From positions 1-14,952 of the forward strand of contig JBIOXZ010000142.1 of NCBI GenBank assembly GCA_044869895.1: a DNA stretch of 14,952 nt, written 5' to 3'. This document shows positions 1 to 6,043 of the stretch, piece after piece (position 1 is the stretch's first letter; each line of letters begins with the position of its first letter). A model generated the notes under the pieces. It saw nothing but the letters and a program-made list of their open reading frames with translations, was not told where the DNA came from and ran no database searches. The translations under genes were made by a program, and so were the position numbers. This DNA is from AC-69 sp044869895 (GTDB lineage: Bacteria > Actinomycetota > UBA4738 > HRBIN12).

Positions 1-992
1 CGGCCGTCGTATTCGACCAGCTTGTACACCGAGTCCAGGTACGGCGCATCCGCGGAGACGCCAACCCTGGTCCCCACCCCGAACGAGTCGATGGGGGCTC
101 CCGCGGTGACCAATCGGTCCACGTCGCTCTCGTCCAGGCCGCCGCTGGCGAAGATCCGAACGTGGGTGAGGCCGGCTTCATCCAGGATGGCTCGGGCCTC
201 CCGGGACAGGGCGTCCAGGTCGCCGCTGTCGAGCCGAACTCCGAGCGGCTCGGTCAGGCCGAGCTCCTCGATCACCTCGATCGCGTTTCGGACGCCGTTC
301 GCCGTGTCGTAGGTGTCCACGAGGAAGGTGGTGCGGGACGGGAAGTCCTGGGCGAAGGCCCGGAACGCATCGGCCTCGGTGGGAAAGGCCTCGACGTAGG
401 AATGGGCCATCGTCCCCGCAGCCCGCAGGCCGTACCGCCGGGCGGCCTCGACGTTGCTGGTCGCGGCGAACCCCACCATCGCGGTGGTTCGTGCCACGGC
501 CACGGCGGCGTCGATCCCCTGGGTCCGGCGGAAGGCGAAGTCCACGAGGTCTCGGTCCCCGGCGGCCACCCGACACCGCGCAGCCTTGGAGGCGATCGTG
601 GTCTGGAACGTGATCTGGTTGAGTAGGAAGGTCTCCACCAGCTGGGCGACGGGGATCGGCGCGGTCAGCTCGATCAGCGGCTCGTCGGCGAACACGATCC
701 GCCCCTCCGGCACCGCCCACACGTCGCCCTTGAACCGAAGCGATCGGAACCGCTCGATGGTCTGCTCGTCGTAGCCGAGTTCGTTCGACAGGTACCGCAG
801 GTCGTCGTCGTCGAAGCCGAAGCCCTCCAGGAAGGCGAGGCACGGCTCCAGTCCCGCCGACACCAGGAAGCCACGGTTCGGGGGGAGATGGCGGACGAAC
901 AGGCTGAACGTCGCCACCTCCTCCATGCCGCGGCGAAGATAGCTCGCCGCCATGTTGAGCTCATAGAGGTCGGTGAGGAGCGCCCCGCCCAT
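1..992 (-). CDS. pncB: Nicotinate phosphoribosyltransferase (partial, C-terminus off the window)
   Basis: Known role of the family: joins nicotinate to PRPP with ATP hydrolysis to give nicotinate mononucleotide, the salvage entry to NAD, in the cytosol. The reverse-strand frame is open from ATG at 992 to the window edge, about 330 codons; full-length relatives have roughly 430 residues, so about 100 are missing. The N-terminal LLTDLYELNMAASYLRRGM (residues 5-23) is the family signature. Further family blocks are FLLNQITFQT (122-131), GFAATSNVEAARRYG (174-188) and GTMAHSYVEAF (193-203). His197 in the last block matches the conserved histidine phosphorylated during catalysis in this family. LVDTYDT (224-230) and a later LDSGDL element also fit. 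No good Shine-Dalgarno precedes the ATG, but there is no other in-frame start nearby. It is divergent from the zincin gene, with 71 bases between. The assignment is secure; only the truncation limits it. Confidence 0.93.
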   Translation of the reverse strand, partial: MGGALLTDLYELNMAASYLRRGMEEVATFSLFVRHLPPNRGFLVSAGLEPCLAFLEGFGFDDDDLRYLSNELGYDEQTIERFRSLRFKGDVWAVPEGRIVFADEPLIELTAPIPVAQLVETFLLNQITFQTTIASKAARCRVAAGDRDLVDFAFRRTQGIDAAVAVARTTAMVGFAATSNVEAARRYGLRAAGTMAHSYVEAFPTEADAFRAFAQDFPSRTTFLVDTYDTANGVRNAIEVIEELGLTEPLGVRLDSGDLDALSREARAILDEAGLTHVRIFASGGLDESDVDRLVTAGAPIDSFGVGTRVGVSADAPYLDSVYKLVEYDG

Positions 993-1063
993 CGTGGCTA
1001 CAAGGCTACGCGAACCGCCGGGCCGCCCGGCGCTCGCGGTGAGCTCGGTCGTAGGCTTGATCC

Positions 1064-1408
1064 GTGGTCAGCCGTGCCCGCTTCGATGAGCTCGCGGCCG
1101 AGGCCTTGGACTCGCTCCCCGATTGGGTCCTGGACCGGCTGGAGAACGTGGAGATCCTGGTAGAGGAACGCCCGCCCCGGCGGGAGCCGAACCTCCTCGG
1201 TCTGTACCACGGCATCCCCCTGACGAAGCGGGGTGCGGGCTATGCCGGCGTGCTCCCCGACACGATCACCCTGTACCGCAGGACGATCGAGGGCGTAGCT
1301 CGTGATGAGGACCACCTGCGCACCCTCATCGCCCACACCGTCGAGCACGAGGTGGCCCACTTCTTCGGGATCTCGGACGACCGGCTGCGCGACATGGACG
1401 CCTACTGA
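1064..1408 (+). CDS. Zincin-fold metallopeptidase family protein (HExxH)
   Basis: A 114-residue protein of the small zincin-like family (Pfam Zincin_1, PF06262) that is common beside tadA in actinobacteria. The diagnostic segment is HTVEHEVAHFFGISDDRLRDMD (residues 91-112). HEVAH (95-99) supplies two zinc-binding histidines and the general-base glutamate, and the acidic SDDRL stretch after it is typical. The central block LLGLYHGIPLTKRG (44-57) followed by YAGVLPDTITLYR (60-72) is also characteristic. There is no signal peptide or membrane segment, so it should be cytosolic. Its substrate is not known for the family. The GTG start at 1064 is the only reasonable in-frame start; no strong ribosome-binding site is visible. 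It ends 16 bases before tadA on the same strand, so the two are probably co-transcribed. Confidence 0.88.
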   Translation: MVSRARFDELAAEALDSLPDWVLDRLENVEILVEERPPRREPNLLGLYHGIPLTKRGAGYAGVLPDTITLYRRTIEGVARDEDHLRTLIAHTVEHEVAHFFGISDDRLRDMDAY

Positions 1409-1424
1409 CGTCGGTGGCTCACTG

Positions 1425-1880
1425 ATGGCCGGGGAACGAGACGAGATGATGATGAGGATCGCGCTCCAGGAGGCCGGAGCCGCCTCGTCCTGGGGCGACG
1501 TACCGATCGGGGCCGTGGTCACGAGGGAGGACGAGGTCCTGGCCCGGGCGGCGAACGCACGCGAGCGCGATCGGGATCCTACGGCTCATGCCGAGGTCCT
1601 CGCGCTTCGGAGCGCGGCTCAGCGCCTGTCGACGTGGCGCCTCGAGGACTGCACGCTCTACGTGACCCTGGAGCCGTGTGCGATGTGCGCGGGCGCGCTG
1701 GTGCTCGCCCGTGTGGAGCGGTTGGTGTTCGGCGCGAAAGACGACAAGGCGGGGTTCGCAGGCTCGCTCGGCGATCTCGTGCGGGATCCCCGGTTGAACC
1801 ATGCGGTCGAGGTCGAGTCCGGCGTGCTGGCCGAGGAGTGCGGCGAGCTCCTCCGCGCGTTCTTTCGGGAACGCCGGTAG
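1425..1880 (+). CDS. tadA: tRNA-specific adenosine deaminase
   Basis: Family role: deaminates adenosine-34 to inosine in the anticodon of tRNA-Arg(ACG), so one tRNA reads CGU, CGC and CGA. The 151-residue length is normal. The zinc site is complete: TAHAE gives His55 (ligand) and Glu57 (proton shuttle), and PCAMCAG gives the ligands Cys85 and Cys88. The numbering is within two residues of E. coli TadA. DVPIGAVV (25-32) and the Asn44 of the AAN segment fit the substrate pocket. The C-terminal part (FGAKDDKAGFAGSL, LNHAVEV) is the TadA-type extension, which separates it from cytidine or guanine deaminases. ATG 1425 lies 16 bases after the zincin stop; the frame is open further upstream, but only inside that gene. 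It converges on the cNMP-binding gene, with only 8 bases between stops. Confidence 0.95.
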   Translation: MAGERDEMMMRIALQEAGAASSWGDVPIGAVVTREDEVLARAANARERDRDPTAHAEVLALRSAAQRLSTWRLEDCTLYVTLEPCAMCAGALVLARVERLVFGAKDDKAGFAGSLGDLVRDPRLNHAVEVESGVLAEECGELLRAFFRERR

Positions 1881-1888
1881 GACCGCCG

Positions 1889-2281
1889 TCAGCGGTTGCC
1901 CAGACGCCTGCGCATCGCCTGACGGATCTGCTCGGCGACCTCCGGCATCGACTGCTCCATGGAGCCGAAATGACGGGCATGCATGACGATGCACCGAAGT
2001 GGTGCGGTGGCGACGACCGACGCTGTGCGCCGCTCCGTCTCGAGCAGCGCGATCTCGCCGAAGAAGTCGCCCGGCCCGAGCGCATCGACTCGGTCGCCGT
2101 CGACGATGACCTCGGCCGCTCCCTCCTCGATCACGAAGAACTCGTGCGCGAACTCCCCCTGCTCCACGAGGTGCTTGCCCGGTTCGAGATTGACCTCGTC
2201 GGCCCATGTCGAAACCCGCTGACGCTGGTTCTTCGACAGGCCCTTGAACAGCGGGATCGCCTTCAGTCGATCGGCATCCAT
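1889..2281 (-). CDS. Stand-alone cyclic-nucleotide-binding domain protein
   Basis: A 130-residue protein made almost entirely of one CRP/PKA-type cNMP-binding domain. The opening LKAIPLFKGLSKNQRQRV (6-23) is the usual N-terminal helix of such domains. GKHLVEQGE (35-43), FFVIEEGAAEVIVDG (48-62) and LGPGDFFGEIALL (68-80) form the beta roll. The phosphate-binding cassette FGEIALL (74-80) and the arginine-containing RRTASV (84-89) are intact, so cyclic nucleotide binding is plausible. There is no helix-turn-helix or enzyme domain, so it is not a full CRP-type regulator; a sensor partner or a structural role is possible. A strong purine-rich Shine-Dalgarno (GGGAGGGAAG, reverse strand, 2288-2297) precedes ATG 2281. 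It lies 36 bases downstream of the histidine-rich membrane protein gene on the same strand, so the two probably form an operon. Confidence 0.88.
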   Translation of the reverse strand: MDADRLKAIPLFKGLSKNQRQRVSTWADEVNLEPGKHLVEQGEFAHEFFVIEEGAAEVIVDGDRVDALGPGDFFGEIALLETERRTASVVATAPLRCIVMHARHFGSMEQSMPEVAEQIRQAMRRRLGNR

Positions 2282-2317
2282 GTCGTCTTCCCTCCCTGCA
2301 TCTCCAACGATCTCTTG

Positions 2318-3118
2318 TCACAGCCCCGGTGGGAACGTGTAGCTCGACGGGATAGGGTCGGGCAGCTCTGCCTCCGTCCCGTACGTGACGACGATCTCCT
2401 CGTGGGCGAACAGCTCGAGCGTTGTCGGATCCCCAGTCGCAAGCTGGCCGTCAACGTACACCCGGAGGGTCCTGTCACTCTGTGCGCAGTAACCGCCGAC
2501 GCACGTCGGCGTCAATCGCACTCCCCACACGTCGAAGAACTCGACCAGTGTGAACGACTGGACGGTGGGCGACTCGACGTGGATGATCCCCCTCGTGTCG
2601 TGGGTGTGGAGAGGTGAGAACACGACCTGCGGGCTGGTAATGATCCCGATCTGTGCTGGAACGACCTGCTTCGTGCCGTTCACGTACAGGTCGAGGTGCT
2701 GGTGCATGTGGAGGGTGGTGCCCTCCGAAGGAAGCGCAGGCAGGCCGATCGTCGACAGCCGAGCCGTCAGGTCTTCAGTGTTGGCCGGCCACGGAGCCGG
2801 CCCGGTCAGGATGCCGGGCAGGGTCGCCGGGTTCACCGACGGGGCGCCGGAGACCCGGACCGGGCCGGTGCTGGGGGAACGAGACCGGGTGAGGAGCAGG
2901 ACGCCTCCCGCCACCCCGAGCACCGCGACCACGATGACCACCCGAGTCGTCAAGCCGCGGACGCGTCGCGTTCGCTCCATCCTCCGCTGGAGGGCCTGGC
3001 GTTCCTGCCTGGCCTGATCCCTCCGCTCGGCATTCGTGGCCGGTCCGTCGGTCGCCGTTCCCGGTGCCGCGCGGTTCGGCCGGGGCATGGTGCGCGTGGA
3101 TCGCTTCCGCTTCGCCAT
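2318..3118 (-). CDS. Membrane-anchored histidine-rich protein of unknown function
   Basis: A 266-residue protein. Residues 1-57 are very basic and low in hydrophobicity, 58-77 (RVVIVVAVLGVAGGVLLL) form one membrane helix, and the rest should lie outside the membrane. The outer domain has a striking pattern: LHMHQHLDLYVNG (136-148; His137, 139, 141), then PLHTHD (169-174; His171, 173), then IIHVESP (178-184; His180). These six histidines, with a later C-x5-C pair (TCVGGYC), suggest a metal site, perhaps copper or zinc; that is inference. Similar sequences occur as hypothetical proteins in actinobacteria and relatives, and I know of no established function. ATG 3118 was chosen; a TTG three codons upstream (3127) is possible, and neither has a strong Shine-Dalgarno. 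The gene is divergent from tRNA-Ser(CGA) and is followed by the cNMP-binding gene. Confidence 0.82.
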   Translation of the reverse strand: MAKRKRSTRTMPRPNRAAPGTATDGPATNAERRDQARQERQALQRRMERTRRVRGLTTRVVIVVAVLGVAGGVLLLTRSRSPSTGPVRVSGAPSVNPATLPGILTGPAPWPANTEDLTARLSTIGLPALPSEGTTLHMHQHLDLYVNGTKQVVPAQIGIITSPQVVFSPLHTHDTRGIIHVESPTVQSFTLVEFFDVWGVRLTPTCVGGYCAQSDRTLRVYVDGQLATGDPTTLELFAHEEIVVTYGTEAELPDPIPSSYTFPPGL

Positions 3119-3170
3119 CGATACCAATCATCCAACCACCGGGACCGGGAATTGTCCGTCGAACGGTTGC

Positions 3171-3176
3171 TAGACT
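3171..3176 (+). promoter_or_regulatory. -10 box (TAGACT) of tRNA-Ser(CGA)
   Basis: TAGACT lies 6 bases before the mature tRNA 5' end, the usual distance from a -10 box to the transcription start. The same hexamer stands 7 bases before the other tRNA-Ser in this window. No convincing -35 box is visible. Confidence 0.4.
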
Positions 3177-3182
3177 CCCGGC

Positions 3183-3275
3183 GGAGGCGTGCCGGAGTGG
3201 ACGAACGGGACCGCCTCGAAAGCGGTTAGGGGTCTAAACCGCCCCTCGCGTGTTCGAATCACGCCGCCTCCGCCA
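3183..3275 (+). tRNA. tRNA-Ser (anticodon CGA), CCA encoded
   Basis: A class II tRNA with a long variable arm. The acceptor strand GGAGGCG (3183-3189) pairs with CGCCTCC (3265-3271), followed by discriminator G and an encoded CCA (3273-3275). The anticodon stem ACCGC/GCGGT (3210-3214 and 3222-3226) holds the loop CTCGAAA with anticodon CGA at 3217-3219, which reads UCG. The T loop GTTCGAATC is standard, and the variable arm is the GGGG...CCCC hairpin at about 3228-3246. It stands downstream of the zincin-tadA operon, beyond two minus-strand genes. Confidence 0.97.
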
Positions 3276-3284
3276 GATTGGCTC

Positions 3285-3305
3285 TTGTGCTCGGCGAGAG
3301 CACAA
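3285..3305 (+). terminator. Perfect 8-bp inverted repeat after tRNA-Ser(CGA)
   Basis: TTGTGCTC (3285-3292) and GAGCACAA (3298-3305) form a perfect 8-bp stem with the 5-base loop GGCGA, starting 10 bases after the tRNA CCA. There is no T tract, so if it ends transcription it does so as a hairpin-only terminator. It could also be a processing stem. Confidence 0.45.
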
Positions 3306-3368
3306 TGGCCGCCCGCGGCGAAAGGCGCAGGCGGCTCCGCTCGGCGGACAAGAGACGGGCTTTTGGTC

Positions 3369-3587
3369 CTAGCGCAAGCCCCCTAGGGCCTCAACGACTG
3401 CGGCACGGGGTGACGCACTTGCAACCGCGGTAGGCCAGATCAGGACAGCGTCATCGCGCTCCTCCACCCGCAGCGCGTTGCAGAACCCGTTGCCCTCCTC
3501 GTCCGCCACAGTCACCACAGGGGTCTCCGCGGGGAACCGCGCTAGCTCCTCGCGCAGCCGTGCGACGTTCATTGGCTCAGCGGTCAT
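3369..3587 (-). CDS. Small acidic hypothetical protein, 72 aa
   Basis: Starts at ATG 3587 and ends near the tRNA-Ser hairpin. The start is strongly supported by a perfect Shine-Dalgarno, AAAGGAGGAG, at 3593-3602 on the reverse strand, so this is probably a true gene although the frame is open further upstream. The protein begins MTAEPMNVARLREELARFPAETPVVTVADEEG and continues with NALRVEERDDAVLIWPT. This layout, a helix ending in a FPAETPVV-type turn followed by short beta strands, resembles small proteins common in actinobacteria and their phages, whose function is unknown. There is no signal peptide, membrane segment or metal motif. Its stop is 64 bases beyond the distal end of the tRNA hairpin on the opposite strand. 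It lies 64 bases downstream of the small membrane protein gene on the same strand and may share its transcript. Confidence 0.65.
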   Translation of the reverse strand: MTAEPMNVARLREELARFPAETPVVTVADEEGNGFCNALRVEERDDAVLIWPTAVASASPRAAVVEALGGLR

Positions 3588-3651
3588 GGCCTGCTCCTCC
3601 TTTCGGATAACCAGAGCGTAACTCCCCCAACGGGTACGAGTGTGGGAGGCG

Positions 3652-3930
3652 TCAGTCCAAGAGACCCAGCAGCGCTCCAAACCCCCATGCCACGAGGCCA
3701 AGGAGCAACATGGTCAGGGGAACGACGAAGAAGAGGCCCAGTATCCACTTGCGCGCGCTCGGCCACTGCCACCTTCCAAGGGCCGGCCTGGGCTCCCAGT
3801 GGCCTCGTCGCGAGCTACCAAGGAGCGTCCTCGTCACAACCAGAGGATACGCGGCGAATCTGATTGATGCCGAGGGGCCCCATCTTCGCCGAGCATCGCT
3901 AGGCTGACGCCTGCAAAGGGCGGAGCTCAT
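3652..3930 (-). CDS. Small membrane protein, hypothetical, 92 aa
   Basis: A basic N-terminal region of about 60 residues, rich in Arg and Pro, is followed by a long hydrophobic C-terminal segment (62-91, WILGLFFVVPLTMLLLGLVAW and onward). That segment could span the membrane once, or form a re-entrant hairpin around the proline. The protein ends right after it (GLLD). I do not recognise a family. ATG 3930 is supported by a GGAGGT Shine-Dalgarno 10 bases upstream, which sits inside a UUCG-capped hairpin (3941-3956). A shorter protein starting nearer the membrane segment cannot be excluded, because the N-terminal part is of low-complexity composition. It lies upstream of, and in line with, the 72-residue gene. 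Confidence 0.45.
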   Translation of the reverse strand: MSSALCRRQPSDARRRWGPSASIRFAAYPLVVTRTLLGSSRRGHWEPRPALGRWQWPSARKWILGLFFVVPLTMLLLGLVAWGFGALLGLLD

Positions 3931-3940
3931 TCGGAGACGT

Positions 3941-3956
3941 ACCTCCCGAAGGAGGT
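3941..3956 (-). promoter_or_regulatory. UUCG-tetraloop hairpin covering a Shine-Dalgarno
   Basis: On the minus strand this reads ACCTCC-TTCG-GGAGGT, a perfect 6-bp stem closed by the very stable C(UUCG)G loop. The 3' arm GGAGGT is a near-perfect Shine-Dalgarno, 10 bases before ATG 3930. The fold would mask ribosome binding, so translation may be controlled. It could also be an unrelated transcript-end hairpin. Confidence 0.45.
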
Positions 3957-4118
3957 CCGGGTCCTATTCGTTTACGAGTCTCCCCCAGCAGGCGGAACCA
4001 ACAGTCGCAGCGAGGGAGCGCAACGATGATTGCGGTCTCTATGCGTCAGACAGTAGCCCGTGTGACGTACCGAGCCAAGCGGTCACCTTCGTCAAGGTCA
4101 ACTGCCTGGTTGGGAGAA

Positions 4119-4739
4119 TCACGTACGAAACAGCGTGGGCGCGATGTCCTCGATCAGGCGGGCGATCGTCTCCATCATGTCGAACACCGCTTCGGCCTCG
4201 GAGCGCTCGGGATCCAGGCGCGCCATCAGCTCGATGCCCAGGAACATCGCGCAGATCGCGTAAGCGGCCTCGCGCACCGGCACCATCGAGGCCATGGGGT
4301 ACTTCGCCGCGGTCCGCGTGAGCGCCTCCTCGACGAGCCGGATCCACCCATCGAACCGGTCCAGAAGCGTCCCCCCACGCTCAGAGTCCGTGGCCGCCGC
4401 CATCAGCTGTGTGACCGTGGTCACGGACCCGCTCTCGAGGTCCTCGGCATGCAGCCGGCGGGCGATCGCGACGAGGTCTGACAGCGACTCGACCTTCGAC
4501 GCGGCCTCGCGGTACCGGCGGACGTTCCGCTCGGAGACCCGACCGAATGCCTCCAGCAGCAGATCGTTCACTGTGCCGAAGTGGTAGAAGATCAGCGCCT
4601 GGTTGAACCCGCCCCGCCGGGCGATCGACCGGGCGGTGGTCTCGGCAAACCCCTCCTCGCGCACCGTCTCGAGCGCCGCCTCGACGATCCGGTCCCGCGT
4701 GGCGGCGCCGCGCGTGGCCGCGATGCTCAAGGCGCCCAC
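4119..4739 (-). CDS. TetR-family transcriptional regulator
   Basis: Family role: a dimeric repressor whose N-terminal helix-turn-helix binds a palindrome and is released when the C-terminal pocket binds a ligand. The protein has 206 residues, normal for the family. The DNA-binding part is canonical: ATRDRIVEAALETVREEGF (13-31) followed by TTARSIARRGGFNQALIFYHF (34-54), with the FYHF end of the recognition helix. The remainder is the variable ligand domain, so the inducer cannot be inferred. GTG 4739 is preferred; TTG 4730 is also possible. The start lies inside the end of the DCC-protein gene (13-base overlap), so translation is probably coupled. It is the last gene of a three-gene operon. 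A tandem palindrome on the operon promoter (5636-5664) is the likely operator, giving autoregulation. Confidence 0.9.
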   Translation of the reverse strand: MGALSIAATRGAATRDRIVEAALETVREEGFAETTARSIARRGGFNQALIFYHFGTVNDLLLEAFGRVSERNVRRYREAASKVESLSDLVAIARRLHAEDLESGSVTTVTQLMAAATDSERGGTLLDRFDGWIRLVEEALTRTAAKYPMASMVPVREAAYAICAMFLGIELMARLDPERSEAEAVFDMMETIARLIEDIAPTLFRT

Positions 4740-5191
4740 CGCACCCGAACATCGTCGCACCACGAGCAGTCGTCGTCTTCCCTCCTGAGCCACTCGTTCC
4801 ATCGGCCGCGGCGCCGCGAGACGAGCATGAAGAAGCTGGCCGCGTGCTTCGACAGCCCGGGGCGCGACAGGACGTACGCCAGCCCGCGATAGCGGGCCGT
4901 CGCCCAAAGACAGGTGACGAACGCGGCCGGCCCGACCCAGGCGCGTCCCCGATCGTCGACGACGACGAGCTCGCGCCCGAGCCAGGGGACGGCCCCGTAG
5001 CGCTCGCGGGCGGTCGCGGAGCCCGCCGGCAGGAGCTCCACCTCAAGGAGGCAGGGCTGCTCCGCGAGCCAGTCCCGACACCGGAGACAGAACGTGCACC
5101 GCTCGTCGTAGAGGACGGTGATCATCGTGCTGGCCTCGCCCGGCTCGGGGATGGACGCGAGGCCGGCCGGAGCCCGGTCGTCCACCGTCAT
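4727..5191 (-). CDS. DCC-family (DUF393) thiol-disulfide oxidoreductase-like protein
   Basis: A 154-residue thioredoxin-fold protein of the DCC/DUF393 family. The signature follows the first beta strand: ITVLYDERCTFCLRC, with Cys32, Cys35 and Cys38. The usual DGxC is DERC here, so the first position of the classic motif differs. The later GAVPWLG (66-72) carries the cis-proline-like VP turn, and FVTCLW (91-96) fits the family's helical part. A second CxxC (Cys142-Cys145, DDDCSWCDD) in the acidic C-terminus is unusual and could bind metal or exchange disulfides. Members are predicted redox proteins, few of them characterised. ATG 5191 overlaps the stop of the membrane-protein gene as ATGA, and its own end overlaps the TetR gene, so the three should be translated in a coupled way. 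MIT at residue 23 is an alternative start. Confidence 0.86.
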   Translation of the reverse strand: MTVDDRAPAGLASIPEPGEASTMITVLYDERCTFCLRCRDWLAEQPCLLEVELLPAGSATARERYGAVPWLGRELVVVDDRGRAWVGPAAFVTCLWATARYRGLAYVLSRPGLSKHAASFFMLVSRRRGRWNEWLRREDDDCSWCDDVRVRWAP

Positions 5192-5607
5192 CCCTCTGTC
5201 GGTGCGGGTGCCGGCGGCACGAACACCTGGGGCACGACGGGCGACGGCATATGCCGCAGCTCGCGCCGAGCGCGGATCCGCCAGAACACGAGCACGTTCA
5301 CGAAGTGGATCGCCGCGAGGCTCACGAGCAGCAGCGCCAGGCGGTTCACGAGGAACTGCATGGCCTCGAACCCGTCATAGCCGCGCGAGGCCCGCAGGAT
5401 CCAGAGCGCGTAGCCCAGGTTCAGCATGTAGAACCCCGTGACCAGCAGCTTGTTCACGGCCTCGGCCAGCTGCGGACGGTCGGCGAACACGTCGTGCAGG
5501 AACGCCGTCCCATTCCGGAAGAGCGTCCTGGCGAGCCACACGGTGAGCCCGACGGCCACCGCGATGTAGATCGCCTGGACGAGGATGGCGTTGCCTTCGG
5601 TATTCAT
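5188..5607 (-). CDS. Three-TM membrane protein, first gene of TetR operon
   Basis: A 139-residue integral membrane protein. The predicted helices are at about 6-26 (ILVQAIYIAVAVGLTVWLA), 53-71 (LLVTGFYMLNLGYALWIL) and 87-109 (VNRLALLLVSLAAIHFVNVLVFW). An RNGTAFLHDVFAD loop follows the first helix, and a basic then proline-rich tail (RARRELRHMPSPVVPQVFVPPAP) ends the protein. I do not recognise a named family. ATG 5607 is fixed by AGAGGAGG six bases upstream, so the longer open frame to 5763 is not used. Its stop overlaps the DCC-protein start (ATGA), which suggests that a membrane protein and a thiol-redox protein work together; a role in membrane redox or electron transfer is inference only. 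Expression probably starts from the promoter at 5652-5681 under TetR control. Confidence 0.82.
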   Translation of the reverse strand: MNTEGNAILVQAIYIAVAVGLTVWLARTLFRNGTAFLHDVFADRPQLAEAVNKLLVTGFYMLNLGYALWILRASRGYDGFEAMQFLVNRLALLLVSLAAIHFVNVLVFWRIRARRELRHMPSPVVPQVFVPPAPAPTEG

Positions 5608-5635
5608 CGTCGCCTCCTCTGTGCTATTGGGCATC

Positions 5636-5664
5636 TTGAGCAAGCGCTCAAAGCATACGCTCAA
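5636..5664 (-). promoter_or_regulatory. Tandem TetR operator
   Basis: TTGAGC (5636-5641) and GCTCAA (5646-5651) form a perfect 16-bp palindrome with a 4-base centre. On the minus strand it is preceded by a second copy: TTGAGCGTATGCT is followed at once by TTGAGCGCTTGCT (11 of 13 bases identical), then CAA. Two adjacent sites suit two TetR dimers. They cover the -10 box and the predicted start of the operon that encodes a TetR protein, so repression by blocking RNA polymerase is the natural reading. Confidence 0.7.
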
Positions 5665-5681
5665 CCCACCGACGCCGTCAA
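5652..5681 (-). promoter_or_regulatory. Promoter of membrane protein-DCC-TetR operon
   Basis: On the minus strand, TTGACG (5676-5681) is a near-consensus -35, separated by 18 bases from TATGCT (5652-5657) as -10. Transcription would start near 5645, inside the operator, leaving a leader of about 37 bases with the Shine-Dalgarno just before ATG 5607. Confidence 0.6.
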
Positions 5682-5763
5682 GCCCCCTATCTCCGCGAGC
5701 AAGGACCCTCGACCTAGACACGCCCAGTTGCAGGACGATCGGAGTGACGGGCGTTTCGCTCAT

Positions 5764-6043
5764 CCCCCGTGACTTGACGTGATCTCCCGGACCGCGCCGT
5801 GACGCCGATCTGGGCCAAGTCCCCCCGTCCTAGCAGCGCTTCGCCGGCCTGTTCCTCTCGCTGGATCGTTGCCGACTGCCTTGTTGTCCACGGACTCCGT
5901 CAAGCCTTGAGAATTTCCTTCGCAGACTGGCCACCCACCTCGATCTCCTCCTTCCCCTACCTGCTCATAGACTTGGGATTCGACGTGTCTGGCAAATCGT
6001 GCGACCAACCCGGTAACTACTCCTAAGGCCATAAAGGATCGCG
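5764..6043. other. Intergenic region, divergent promoters expected
   Basis: This 280-base stretch between the TetR operon and the SDR gene has stops in most frames and no gene I can support. It is less GC-rich than the flanking genes near its right end. An AAAGGA Shine-Dalgarno lies at 6033-6038 before ATG 6044. No confident -35/-10 pair is seen for the rightward gene. Confidence 0.5.

Noticed and set aside
162..626. Long plus-strand open frame across the pncB region
   Set aside because: It is a shadow of the reverse-strand nicotinate phosphoribosyltransferase, has repetitive Gly/Arg/Glu composition and no motif.
1419..2617. Long frames on both strands over tadA and the cNMP gene (up to 327 residues)
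   Set aside because: Both true genes have full family motifs; the long frames are Arg/Pro/Ala-rich shadows caused by high GC.
4083..4103. Imperfect hairpin (ACCTT-CGTC-AAGGT) after the TetR gene
   Set aside because: Only 5 bp before a mismatch and no T tract, so a terminator call is not justified.
4026..4481. Plus-strand ORF starting before the TetR gene end
   Set aside because: It is mostly antisense to the TetR ligand domain; no Shine-Dalgarno or family pattern.
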